Made by a program: the position numbers and the translations under genes. This document shows, one piece after another, positions 6,790 through 13,196 of a DNA stretch of 13,196 nt. Below the pieces are notes generated by a model, which was not told the origin of the DNA, did no database searches, and worked only from the letters and a program-made list of their open reading frames with translations. Source of the DNA: DATECU01 sp035286745 (GTDB lineage: Bacteria > Acidobacteriota > Vicinamibacteria > Fen-336); assembly GCA_035286745.1 (NCBI GenBank), contig DATECU010000214.1:1-13196 (forward strand). The letters are read 5' to 3'. How positions within the stretch are numbered: position 1 is the first letter of the stretch; the number at the start of each line of letters is the position of its first letter.

Positions 6790-6795
6790 ATTATA
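6790..6795 (-). promoter_or_regulatory. Perfect -10 box TATAAT for the NUDIX operon
   Basis: On the minus strand a consensus TATAAT (6795 to 6790) stands 10 bases before the ATG at 6779. Transcription would begin 1-4 bases before the start codon, giving a near-leaderless message. No good -35 hexamer is seen at 16-18 bases. That position falls in the CGGCAAG palindrome, where a regulator could act. Confidence 0.45.
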
Positions 6796-6806
6796 GGTCG
6801 GCCCTT

Positions 6807-6826
6807 CGGCAAGTGGTTCCTTGCCG
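6807..6826. promoter_or_regulatory. Palindrome CGGCAAG-N6-CTTGCCG between divergent operons
   Basis: Exact 7-base arms at 6807-6813 and 6820-6826, separated by six bases. It overlaps the -35 region of the NUDIX operon promoter and the -35 (TTGCCG) of the candidate pnt promoter. A third CGGCAAG lies at 6871-6877, just before pntAA. The arrangement suggests a shared operator for a dimeric regulator. The regulator is not identified. Confidence 0.45.
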
Positions 6827-6849
6827 TCGGCCCTGGTTACGACTACTCT
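6821..6849 (+). promoter_or_regulatory. Candidate pntAA promoter
   Basis: TTGCCG (6821-6826), a 17-base spacer and TACTCT (6844-6849). Both boxes are moderate matches to sigma70. The leader would be about 50 bases and contains the extra CGGCAAG half-site. The pntAA ribosome-binding site (AAGAGA) is weak. Confidence 0.35.
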
Positions 6850-6906
6850 TGGGGGCTGTTCCAAGCCGTCCGGCAAGGGGCCAAGCGCCCTCGGTGACAA
6901 GAGACC

Positions 6907-8070
6907 ATGATCATTGGAGTTCTGAAGGAGACGTTTCCGGGCGAGAGGCGGGTGGCCATGATCCCCGCCACCCTGCCCGCCCTCAGCAAGCTGGGCCTCG
7001 AGGTGGTGGTGGAGACGGGAGCCGGCGTGAGCGCCGGCTTCACCGACTCCGCCTACCGGGAGAAGGGGGCTCGCCTCGGCTCTCGCGGCGACGTGCTGGC
7101 GGCCGATGTCTTGCTGGCCGTGCGCTCTCTGGCCGCGAGCGGCTTCACCCCCGATCCCGACCTCTCCGGCCTGCGCAAGGACCAGGTGGTCATCGGCTTC
7201 CTCGATCCTCTCGGCGCGCCCCGGGGAGCCAAGGCCTTGGCCGATCGCGGCGTCACCGCTTTCTCCCTGGAGCTGGTGCCCCGCACCACCCGGGCCCAGG
7301 TCATGGACGCGCTCTCCTCGACCGCCACCATCGTCGGCTACCGAGCGGTGCTGCTGGCGGCCGACGCGCTGCCCCGCATGTTCGGCATGCTGATGACGGC
7401 CGGGGGGACGCTGGCGCCCGCCAAGGTGCTGGTGATGGGCGTGGGCGTGGCCGGCCTGCAAGCCATCGCCACCGCCCGCCGTCTGGGCGCCGTGGTCCAG
7501 GCCTATGACATCCGGCCCGCGGTCAAGGAGCAGGTCCAGAGCCTGGGTGCCAAGTTCGTAGAGCTACCCCTGGAAACCCAGGACGCCCAGGACGCGGGGG
7601 GCTACGCCAAAGCCATGGGCGACGACTTCCTGAGGCGCCAGCGCGAGCTGATGACCAAGGTGGTGGCGGAGAGCGACGTGGTCATCGCTACCGCCGCCGT
7701 TCCTGGCAAGAAGGCGCCGGTGCTGGTGACCGCAGGCATGGTGGACGCCATGCAAGCGGGCTCGGTGATCGTGGATGTGGCCGCGGAGCAGGGCGGCAAC
7801 TGCGAGCTGACCAAGCCGGGCCAGACGTCGACCCGCAACGGGGTCACCATCCTGGGACCGCTCAACCCGGCGGCCGCGGTCCCCGGCCACGCCAGCCAGA
7901 TGTACGCCAAGAACCTGGCCAACTTCCTGGCTCTCTTGGTCAAGGACGGGAGCTTCGTGCTCAACGAGACCGACGACATCGTCCGCGAGACGCTGGTCGC
8001 CCGCGCCGGCGAGATCACGAACCCTCGGGTCCGCGAGGCCCTGGCTCAGGCCGGCAACGAGAAGAGGTAG
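6907..8070 (+). CDS. pntAA: NAD(P) transhydrogenase, NAD(H)-binding alpha-1 subunit
   Basis: A 387-aa soluble domain I subunit of the proton-translocating transhydrogenase, which moves hydride from NADH to NADP+ using the proton gradient. It begins with the family start MIIGVLKE and the ERRVAM-P segment. The Rossmann fingerprint GVGVAG is at 178-183, with the acidic residue ending the second strand at D201 (AYDIRP). The segment AMGDDFLRRQRELM corresponds to the mobile-loop region. ATAAVPGKKAPVLV follows, as expected. There is no membrane segment, because here the E. coli PntA is split: its C-terminal membrane part is the next gene. The cluster pntAA-pntAB-pntB is tightly spaced and surely one operon. 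Confidence 0.95.
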   Translation: MIIGVLKETFPGERRVAMIPATLPALSKLGLEVVVETGAGVSAGFTDSAYREKGARLGSRGDVLAADVLLAVRSLAASGFTPDPDLSGLRKDQVVIGFLDPLGAPRGAKALADRGVTAFSLELVPRTTRAQVMDALSSTATIVGYRAVLLAADALPRMFGMLMTAGGTLAPAKVLVMGVGVAGLQAIATARRLGAVVQAYDIRPAVKEQVQSLGAKFVELPLETQDAQDAGGYAKAMGDDFLRRQRELMTKVVAESDVVIATAAVPGKKAPVLVTAGMVDAMQAGSVIVDVAAEQGGNCELTKPGQTSTRNGVTILGPLNPAAAVPGHASQMYAKNLANFLALLVKDGSFVLNETDDIVRETLVARAGEITNPRVREALAQAGNEKR

Positions 8071-8078
8071 ACGAACGC

Positions 8079-8357
8079 ATGGAATCCCTGGTCGCCGCGC
8101 TCACCGTCTTCATGCTCGCCGTCTTCGTGGGCTTCGAGGTCATTCGCAAGGTACCGCCCACCCTGCACACGCCCCTGACCTCGGGCTCCAACGCCGTCTC
8201 CGGCATCACCCTGGTGGGGGCCCTGGTCTCGGCCGGCACCGAGAACCAGCTCACCACCATCCTCGGCTTCGTGGCCGTGGTCGTCGCCACCATCAACGTG
8301 GTGGGCGGCTTCCTGGTCACCCACCGCATGCTCCACATGTTCAAGCGGAAGGCGTAG
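8079..8357 (+). CDS. pntAB: NAD(P) transhydrogenase, membrane alpha-2 subunit
   Basis: A 92-aa protein with three hydrophobic segments (about 4-22, 38-52 and 60-80). It matches the C-terminal membrane part of E. coli PntA, including the conserved KVPPTLHTPLTSGSNAVSGI stretch between helices 1 and 2. Together with PntB it forms the proton channel (domain II). It starts eight bases after the pntAA stop and ends four bases before pntB. Confidence 0.95.
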   Translation: MESLVAALTVFMLAVFVGFEVIRKVPPTLHTPLTSGSNAVSGITLVGALVSAGTENQLTTILGFVAVVVATINVVGGFLVTHRMLHMFKRKA

Positions 8358-8361
8358 GGTC

Positions 8362-9747
8362 ATGGCCTGGATCGTCAACCTCGTCTACCTGATCGCGGCC
8401 GTCTGCTTCATCCTCACCTTCAAGGGCCTGGCCCACCCTCGAACCGCCGTCCGCTCGAATCAGTTGGGCGCGTTCGGCATGTTGCTGGCGGTGGTGGTCA
8501 CCCTGTTCGACAAGCACATCGTGAGCTTCGGGACCATCATCGCCGGCCTGGTGGTGGGGTCGGCGCTGGGCGCCCTGTTGGCGCTCAAGGTGCGGATGAC
8601 CGCCATGCCCCAGATGGTCGCGCTCCTGAACGGCTTTGGCGGCGGCGCCTCGGTGCTGGTCGCGGGCTCCGCGCTCATCGAAGTCGAGGTCATGAGCGGG
8701 GCCAGCCTGACCCAGATGGCGGTCGCCACCGTGGCCTCCGGCCTGATCGGCGCCGTGACCTTCTGGGGCAGCCTCACCGCCTACGCCAAGCTCGAAGAGT
8801 GGTCCTTCATGAAGGACGTCCGCTTCAAGGGCCAGCAGGTCCTGAACGCCGCCCTCCTCTTGATCGCCGTGGGCCTCGGCGCGCAGGTGGTCCGCGATCC
8901 ATCCGCCACCGTTTGGTACTGGGCGCTGGTCGCGGTTTCATCGCTCCTGGGCGTGCTGTCGGTCATGCCTATCGGCGGCGCCGACATGCCGGTCGTGATC
9001 TGCCTGCTCAACTCCTACTCCGGATTGGCCGCCGCCGCCACCGGCTTCGTGCTCGACAACAGCATGCTGATCATCGCCGGCTCACTGGTAGGCGCCTCCG
9101 GCATCATCCTCAGCCAGATCATGTGCAAGGCCATGAACCGCTCGCTCACCAACGTCCTGTTCGGCGTGATGACCGGCAGCGGCGAGCAGCAGTCCAGCGA
9201 CCAGGTCTACGCGGGCAAGGTCAAGTCCGCCTCCCCCGAAGAGGTGGCCATGCTCTTCGACACCGCCCGCCGGGTGGTGATCGTGCCCGGCTACGGCATG
9301 GCCGTGTCCCAGGCCCAGCACACGGTCCGCGACCTCACCAGCCTGCTGGAGGCCAAGGGGATCGAGGTGGAGTTCGGTGTCCACCCGGTGGCGGGGCGCA
9401 TGCCCGGCCACATGAACGTGCTGCTCGCCGAAGCCGACATCCCCTACGAACAGGTGAAGGAGATGGACGAGATCAACTCGTCCTTCCCCCAGACCGACGT
9501 GGCCATCGTGATCGGCGCCAACGACGTGGTGAACCCCCTGGCCCGCACCGACCCCGGAAGCCCCATCGCCGGCATGCCCATCCTCGACGTGGACAAGGCC
9601 AAGACCGTGGTGGTGGTGAAGCGCAGCCTCTCCCCCGGCTTCGCCGGCATCCCCAACCCGCTGTTCGCCGCCCACAACACCCTGATGATGTTCGGCGACG
9701 GGAAGAAGGCCCTGCTGGAGCTGATCGGGGCGATCAAGGAGTCGTAG
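8362..9747 (+). CDS. pntB: NAD(P) transhydrogenase beta subunit
   Basis: A 461-aa subunit of normal family length. The N-terminal ~270 residues are a run of hydrophobic helices (domain II, proton translocation). The C-terminal ~180 residues are the NADP(H)-binding domain III. That domain carries the inverted Rossmann motif GYGMAV at 310-315, GVHPVAGRMPGHMNVLLAEA, and the NADP-binding GANDVVN at 385-391, with the conserved ending MMFGDGK. The start is ATG at 8362 with AGGG before it. It completes the transhydrogenase, which supplies NADPH for biosynthesis and redox defence. Confidence 0.96.
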   Translation: MAWIVNLVYLIAAVCFILTFKGLAHPRTAVRSNQLGAFGMLLAVVVTLFDKHIVSFGTIIAGLVVGSALGALLALKVRMTAMPQMVALLNGFGGGASVLVAGSALIEVEVMSGASLTQMAVATVASGLIGAVTFWGSLTAYAKLEEWSFMKDVRFKGQQVLNAALLLIAVGLGAQVVRDPSATVWYWALVAVSSLLGVLSVMPIGGADMPVVICLLNSYSGLAAAATGFVLDNSMLIIAGSLVGASGIILSQIMCKAMNRSLTNVLFGVMTGSGEQQSSDQVYAGKVKSASPEEVAMLFDTARRVVIVPGYGMAVSQAQHTVRDLTSLLEAKGIEVEFGVHPVAGRMPGHMNVLLAEADIPYEQVKEMDEINSSFPQTDVAIVIGANDVVNPLARTDPGSPIAGMPILDVDKAKTVVVVKRSLSPGFAGIPNPLFAAHNTLMMFGDGKKALLELIGAIKES

Positions 9748-9812
9748 AGAGGGCGGCCCGGGAACACGCACCCCGCAGCGGGCGCGCCACCGAGACCGCG
9801 CGTGCGCGCGTT

Positions 9813-10970
9813 ATGCGATTCATCGTCCGCTATCACGAGATCGCCCTCAAGGGGAAGAACCGCCCCTTCTTCGTCGAGCGGCTGGCCGAAAACCTGCGCC
9901 GCGCGCTCTCCGACCTCGAGGGCGTCTCGGCGCAGCCCCGGGAGGCCCGGGTGATCGTTAGCGTCCCCGATTCGGCCGACCCGGCCCTGGTGCGCGCGCG
10001 CCTGGGCTCCGTCTTCGGCGTCGCCAACTTCTCGGCGGCCTACGACGTCGAGCCGGACCTCGAAGCCCTGAAGACCGCCGCCATCGAGCGCCTGCAAGGC
10101 CGGAGCTTCGCGTCTTTCCGCGTTCTCACCAAACGCTCCTTCAAGGGCTTTCCCAAGACCTCGATGGAGATCGACCGCGAGGTGGGTGGGGCCATCAAGG
10201 CGGCGTTGGGCGGCCAGGTCGACCTCACCCACCCGGAGCTTACGCTCCACGTCGAGGTGCTGCGCCATCGCATCTTCTTCAGCTTCGAGAAGCTGCCGGG
10301 GCCGGGCGGCTTTGCGGTGGGCAGCTCGGGCCGGGTCATGGCGCTCTTGTCCGGAGGCATCGATTCCCCGGTGGCTGCCTACCGTTTGATGAAGCGGGGC
10401 TGCCGGGTCCTCTTCGCCCACTTCCACGCCTTCCCGCTCCAGGACCATGCCACCATCGACAAGGCGAGAGAGCTGGCCAAGGTCTTGACCCGCTACCAGT
10501 TCAAGAGCCAGTTGCTGCTGGTGCCCTTCGGCGTCGCCCAGCAGACCATCGTGGCCTCCTGCCCCGCTCCGCTCCGGGTGGTGCTCTACCGTCGCTTCAT
10601 GATCCGCATCGCCGAAGCCCTGGCCCAGCGCTACCACGCCAAGGCCCTGGTGACCGGCGAGAGCCTGGGACAGGTGGCCTCGCAGACCCTGGACAACATG
10701 ACCGTGATCGACGCCGCCGCGCAAGGAGCCATCCTCCGACCCCTGGTGGGCATGGACAAGGACGAAATCACGGAGCAGGCCCAGCGCCTGGGGAGCTTCG
10801 AGATCAGCATCCAGCCCGACCAGGACTGCTGCCAGCTCTTCGTGCCCAGGAGCCCGGCCACCGCCGCCAAGCTGGAGGAGGTGCTGCGAGCCGAGGAGGC
10901 CCTGGACGTCGACGGCCTGGTAGGCGCAGCGGTGCGGGACACGGTCGAGGAGCGCTTCGAGTTCCCGTGA
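9813..10970 (+). CDS. thiI: tRNA 4-thiouridine synthase ThiI, rhodanese-less form
   Basis: A 385-aa ThiI that makes s4U8 in tRNA using ATP and sulfur relayed from a cysteine desulfurase. An N-terminal ferredoxin-like/THUMP region covers about 1-165 (start MRFIVRYHEIALKGKN). A PP-loop ATP-pyrophosphatase motif SGGIDS is at 180-185, and QDCCQLFVP with C339-C340 follows. By alignment from memory, C340 corresponds to E. coli Cys344. The C-terminal rhodanese domain of E. coli ThiI (482 aa), with its catalytic Cys, is absent, as in many Gram-positives and archaea. The ATG at 9813 starts the family-typical sequence. The open frame extends upstream only as shadow of pntB. No clear Shine-Dalgarno precedes it. 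It may be read through from pntB, 65 bases upstream. Confidence 0.94.
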   Translation: MRFIVRYHEIALKGKNRPFFVERLAENLRRALSDLEGVSAQPREARVIVSVPDSADPALVRARLGSVFGVANFSAAYDVEPDLEALKTAAIERLQGRSFASFRVLTKRSFKGFPKTSMEIDREVGGAIKAALGGQVDLTHPELTLHVEVLRHRIFFSFEKLPGPGGFAVGSSGRVMALLSGGIDSPVAAYRLMKRGCRVLFAHFHAFPLQDHATIDKARELAKVLTRYQFKSQLLLVPFGVAQQTIVASCPAPLRVVLYRRFMIRIAEALAQRYHAKALVTGESLGQVASQTLDNMTVIDAAAQGAILRPLVGMDKDEITEQAQRLGSFEISIQPDQDCCQLFVPRSPATAAKLEEVLRAEEALDVDGLVGAAVRDTVEERFEFP

Positions 10971-11005
10971 GGGGGCGCGGGCGGCAGCGATCAGCCGTCC
11001 CGGCG

Positions 11006-11110
11006 TGGTCGGCCCAAGTCGAAACCCCGCCTCGGGCGTTGCGGAAAACGTTTGACCCGCAGCGACTTAGCGCCTATCCTCCCCCAAGCGAGCAGGAACT
11101 GGGCCGACCA
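11006..11110. repeat. 11-base inverted repeat flanking the accessory promoter
   Basis: TGGTCGGCCCA (11006-11016) and TGGGCCGACCA (11100-11110) are exact reverse complements enclosing 83 bases. The 225-base gap between thiI and the next gene also has a 14-base GC palindrome (GCCGGCCGGCCGGC, 11120-11133). No terminator is evident after thiI. This gap is where base composition drops, so the repeat may mark the edge of inserted DNA. Confidence 0.55.
11052..11080 (+). promoter_or_regulatory. Sigma70-like promoter for the accessory genes
   Basis: TTGACC (11052-11057), a 17-base spacer and TATCCT (11075-11080): one of the best sigma70 matches in the window. It lies about 115 bases before the ATG at 11196, on the same strand, and inside the 11-base inverted repeat. 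Confidence 0.5.
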
Positions 11111-11195
11111 GCGGACCAAGCCGGCCGGCCGGCCTACCCACTTGCTGGGCTGATTGAAAGAGGAAAGAGGGGAGAGACTGAGGAAAGGGTGCAAC

Positions 11196-11963
11196 ATGCC
11201 TGACCCGTTTGCGGGGACCTGCTATCGACGGAACTTCCTCAAGGAGGTCATCGCGAGAGTTGACTTCCTTAGCCCGCTGCCCGGCGTAGAAGCAGCACTT
11301 CCACCACGGCTTACCGAGGTCGCAGTTGGCGCTTTCCCAATTCCGGAGCCACGCGAGGCGGTCCAGCGTGCAGTGGAAATCGGCCCGCAGGGTGTTCAGT
11401 CAAGTGAAGAGCGTTTCAAGGAATGGCTCTTTCATGGCAAGGAGCGAACGAAGACGCTGACCATCGGCCGGCAGGTCGTGCTCGTCCAACATCGGACCTA
11501 CCAGACCTACGAGCTCGTCAAGGCTGAGTTTCTTGCGGTTCTCGATCGAGTCGCCGAGCTATTCCCTGGCGCTCAGCCGTCGCGTGTAGGCCTCCGCTAC
11601 GTAAACACGATCGAGCTGACGGAGGCGAACCCAGCCGACTGGTCGGCTTACCTGGCTCCCCAGCTCCTTGCGCTATTTCAGTTTCCGCCGGAGGCAGACC
11701 GGCCAGCCCTGTCTCGCGTCTTCCATAACCTGGAGTTGGCGCTCGAGACCTTCAACCTTCGCTATCGCTTCGGAATGCACAACCCCGACTATCCCGCCCG
11801 CATTCGCCAGAAAGTTTTCGTGCTCGACCTTGACGCCTATACCCAGTCGGCCGTTGACAAAAGAGACATCGGCCCCCTGCTGGACGACTTTCACGCAACG
11901 ATTCAGAGTCACTTTGAGCAGAGCATCACGGACACTCTCCGGGGCATCATGAATGCCGCCTGA
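11196..11963 (+). CDS. TIGR04255-like protein of unknown function
   Basis: A 255-aa protein resembling the sporadically distributed TIGR04255 family in length and order of features. An N-terminal strand-rich part (NFLKEVIARVDFLSPLP) is followed by a central FKEWLFHG...LTIGRQVVLVQHRTYQTYELVKAEF segment, the family-like RVGLRYVNTIEL (130-141) and a C-terminal VFVLDLDAY strand before a final helix. There is no signal peptide, membrane helix or catalytic motif I can name. ATG 11196 is chosen over an upstream TTG at 11154 because AGGAAAGGG ends six bases before it. Codon use is visibly less GC-rich at third positions than in the pnt and speA genes, suggesting transfer. It is the first gene of an overlapping accessory cluster. 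Confidence 0.72.
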   Translation: MPDPFAGTCYRRNFLKEVIARVDFLSPLPGVEAALPPRLTEVAVGAFPIPEPREAVQRAVEIGPQGVQSSEERFKEWLFHGKERTKTLTIGRQVVLVQHRTYQTYELVKAEFLAVLDRVAELFPGAQPSRVGLRYVNTIELTEANPADWSAYLAPQLLALFQFPPEADRPALSRVFHNLELALETFNLRYRFGMHNPDYPARIRQKVFVLDLDAYTQSAVDKRDIGPLLDDFHATIQSHFEQSITDTLRGIMNAA

Positions 11964-12144
11964 GGAGAAGGATCCCTTTGGCGAGTACGCTCCCGAGGCT
12001 CAGACGAATGGAACCCCTCCTGCCGGTCAGGCCGCAGAACCTGACGAAGTTGAAAGCGCCAAGTACGGCATCGGCAAACCGCGCCGCATCATCGTAAGGG
12101 GCACAGTTGCAGCGGACACAGGTCCTGAAGGCAGACAAGACTAG
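11953..12144 (+). CDS. Small ORF overlapping both neighbours, unknown
   Basis: A 63-aa ORF beginning with ATG inside the last codons of the TIGR04255-like gene (11-base overlap) and ending 38 bases inside the next gene. The N-terminal half is acidic and rich in Pro, Ala, Glu and Gln. The C-terminal half has a basic patch (GKPRRIIVRG). No domain is recognisable and the ribosome-binding site is poor (GGGG 8-11 bases upstream). It fills what would otherwise be a 143-base gap, in a region with little spare DNA. It may be a translationally coupled small protein, or a chance ORF. Confidence 0.4.
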   Translation: MPPEEKDPFGEYAPEAQTNGTPPAGQAAEPDEVESAKYGIGKPRRIIVRGTVAADTGPEGRQD

Positions 12145-12700
12145 GCTCTGTCAGGGGGACATCCTTCGCGACGTTCACTGGGTAGAGTATGTCGCTGAGG
12201 GGGCCGGCCAGATCGCGGTCGCCCGGGTTGTGTTCCCGCTCGCGATCGTCTTGACTCAGGACTGCGACCTGGAGCAGGACCACCGATTTCGAACGGAGGC
12301 CCACCCCACCCAAGACAAGTGGCTAATCTCCGTCCTCATGGCGCCCTTGTACAACGTGGAGCATGTCTACCAGGGCGAGCACCTCAGCGAACTCGGCGTC
12401 CAGATGGAGCGGGTCCCCAAGAACCGCAGCGCAGGCGCCTTCCTCCGCAACAACGAACGCCCGCGCTATCACTACCTCGAGTTCGAGGACGACGTCCCGA
12501 TCGTGCCTTCGGTCATCGACTTCAAGCACTACTTTTCTGCCACGGTGAACTACCTGCTAGACCTCAAGCCAACTGCGTGTGTGTGCTCGGTGGCGTCGCT
12601 CTTTCGGGAAGACGTCGCGCAGCGCTTTGCGGCGTACTTGGCCCGCGTCGGCCTCCCGGACTTTGGAGCGCAGTCAGAGCAGAATGGGGGCCTAGCCTAA
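12107..12700 (+). CDS. Uncharacterised 197-aa protein
   Basis: I do not recognise a named family. The protein has features of a folded, probably conserved cytoplasmic protein. These are a hydrophobic strand followed by an acidic/Cys motif LTQDCDLEQD (49-58), VLMAPLYNVEHVYQGEHL, RNNERPRYHYLEFEDD, then VIDFKHYFS (about 136-144). An amphipathic C-terminal helix LFREDVAQRFAAYLARVGLP ends the fold. The TTG at 12107 is the start: TAA stands four codons upstream in frame, AAGGGG precedes it by five bases, and no other start codon precedes the conserved-looking part. The TAA stop (12698-12700) lies inside the first box of the attC-like element. Codon use matches the TIGR04255-like gene rather than the core genes. 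Confidence 0.7.
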   Translation: MQRTQVLKADKTRLCQGDILRDVHWVEYVAEGAGQIAVARVVFPLAIVLTQDCDLEQDHRFRTEAHPTQDKWLISVLMAPLYNVEHVYQGEHLSELGVQMERVPKNRSAGAFLRNNERPRYHYLEFEDDVPIVPSVIDFKHYFSATVNYLLDLKPTACVCSVASLFREDVAQRFAAYLARVGLPDFGAQSEQNGGLA

Positions 12701-12766
12701 CGCTTAGCTCAGACTGACAGCGCCGGCGCAAGCGATGGAGCGCCGCCCCCGCTTTTGGTGTTAGGC
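12695..12766 (+). other. Integron attC-like recombination site
   Basis: A 72-base imperfect palindrome bounded by GCCTAAC (12695-12701, fits R'' RYYYAAC) and GTTAGGC (12760-12766, fits R' GTTRRRY), exact reverse complements. Inside is a stem CGGCGC (12724-12729) with GCGCCG (12740-12745) and a 10-base loop. A further AGCG/CGCT pairing is possible (12719-12722 with 12750-12753). The L''/L' boxes pair weakly: only AGC 12706-12708 with GCT 12751-12753 at the expected spacing. The placement is cassette-like, since the upstream stop codon lies in R'' and a new ORF starts 20 bases after R'. No integrase gene is in the window. Confidence 0.5.
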
Positions 12767-12786
12767 GGACAGGAGCCGCAGGAGCG

Positions 12787-13196
12787 ATGCCACGGCGTGG
12801 TTACGGAAGGTCCCGTTCCTACTCCTCATGGGGCTGGTCGGGTGCCAACTGGGCGGAGTATCACCGCCGGAAGCGCGACGCCGTGACCCAGCGGTTCGGC
12901 GGGATCGACCAGGAGGTCGAAGCTGCTTTCCTGCGTCTTGATCGCCCACGCCTCCGTCAGCTCTTCTCCGCATACGAGCGACGTCACGGCCAAAGCGCAG
13001 CGGCGTACGCACGCGCCACCTACCGCAAGTGGAAGAGCGGGTCCGTGATGCTTAGCGGGAAGACAGCCATGCGACTCCTAGATCTCTTGCCGCCGCTGCT
13101 GTCACCGACGGTACGCTTTGAGCTCATTCGTAAGTTGAGGCTTCACTGCATTCGCCGGTCGTCGCTTGCGGTAAGGACTGAACCTGAACGCTGGCG
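12787..13196 (+). CDS. Uncharacterised basic protein, 5' part
   Basis: The frame is open from the ATG at 12787 to the window edge (136 full codons), so the C-terminus is missing. The N-terminus is rich in Tyr, Ser, Arg and Trp (RGYGRSRSYSSWGWSGANWAEY). A helical segment follows: FGGIDQEVEAAFLRL, LRQLFSAYERRHG, YARATYRKWKSGSV, then LLDLLPPLLSPTVRFELIRKLR. The high Arg/Lys content suggests nucleic-acid contact, but no known domain is identifiable. AGGAG occurs at 12771-12775 (11 bases) and 12780-12784 (2 bases before the ATG). It follows directly on the attC-like site, as the first ORF of a next cassette would. Confidence 0.65.
   Translation, partial: MPRRGYGRSRSYSSWGWSGANWAEYHRRKRDAVTQRFGGIDQEVEAAFLRLDRPRLRQLFSAYERRHGQSAAAYARATYRKWKSGSVMLSGKTAMRLLDLLPPLLSPTVRFELIRKLRLHCIRRSSLAVRTEPERW

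Noticed and set aside
8799..9812. Long open frame upstream of thiI that would make a 723-aa fusion
   Set aside because: The translation is Arg/Gly/Pro-rich shadow of pntB. Family homology begins at the ATG at 9813.
10967..11203. 78-aa ORF between thiI and the TIGR04255-like gene
   Set aside because: Low-complexity translation, it overlaps the promoter and repeats, and it has no ribosome-binding site. The gap is better read as regulatory or junction DNA.

Overview
The window is high-GC DNA with dense, short-spaced genes. About 11 kb of housekeeping-type genes is followed by about 2.2 kb of lower-GC accessory DNA. No rRNA, tRNA or CRISPR array was seen. The gene set (a biosynthetic arginine decarboxylase, a bacterial queuosine-salvage protein, a three-subunit transhydrogenase, a rhodanese-less ThiI, and a SurA-like/DsbA-like thioredoxin protein) and the base composition suggest an Acidobacteriota-like or Myxococcota-like soil or sediment bacterium. 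This is inference, not a marker-based assignment.

Layout. Positions 1-273 hold the ATP-binding end of a sensor histidine kinase. An intergenic region with a long imperfect inverted repeat (331-449) follows. Then come a DsbA-like envelope thiol-disulfide protein (507-1574), apparently from a leaderless mRNA, and speA (1663-3573), whose 5' leader can fold over its ribosome-binding site. speA converges on a queuosine-salvage gene (minus, 3603-4565). Between them lies a perfect 14-bp-arm palindrome that contains the speA stop codon.

A tightly overlapping minus-strand operon runs from 6779 to 4638: zinc-ribbon NUDIX hydrolase, TPR protein, 4HBT thioesterase, OmpR-type response regulator. All three junctions overlap by 1-4 bases. 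It is transcribed divergently from pntAA-pntAB-pntB (6907-9747), the proton-translocating NAD(P) transhydrogenase. The shared intergenic region carries a CGGCAAG-N6-CTTGCCG palindrome and a third CGGCAAG half-site. thiI (9813-10970) follows pntB.

From 10971 onward composition and content change. A sigma70-like promoter lies inside an 11-bp inverted repeat. After it come a TIGR04255-like gene, a small overlapping ORF, and an uncharacterised 197-aa protein. That last gene's stop codon sits in the first box of a 72-bp element resembling an integron attC site. Twenty bases after the element another uncharacterised ORF begins and runs off the window. This accessory module is the most likely place for an undescribed system. 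Nothing in the sequence alone gives its biochemical role.
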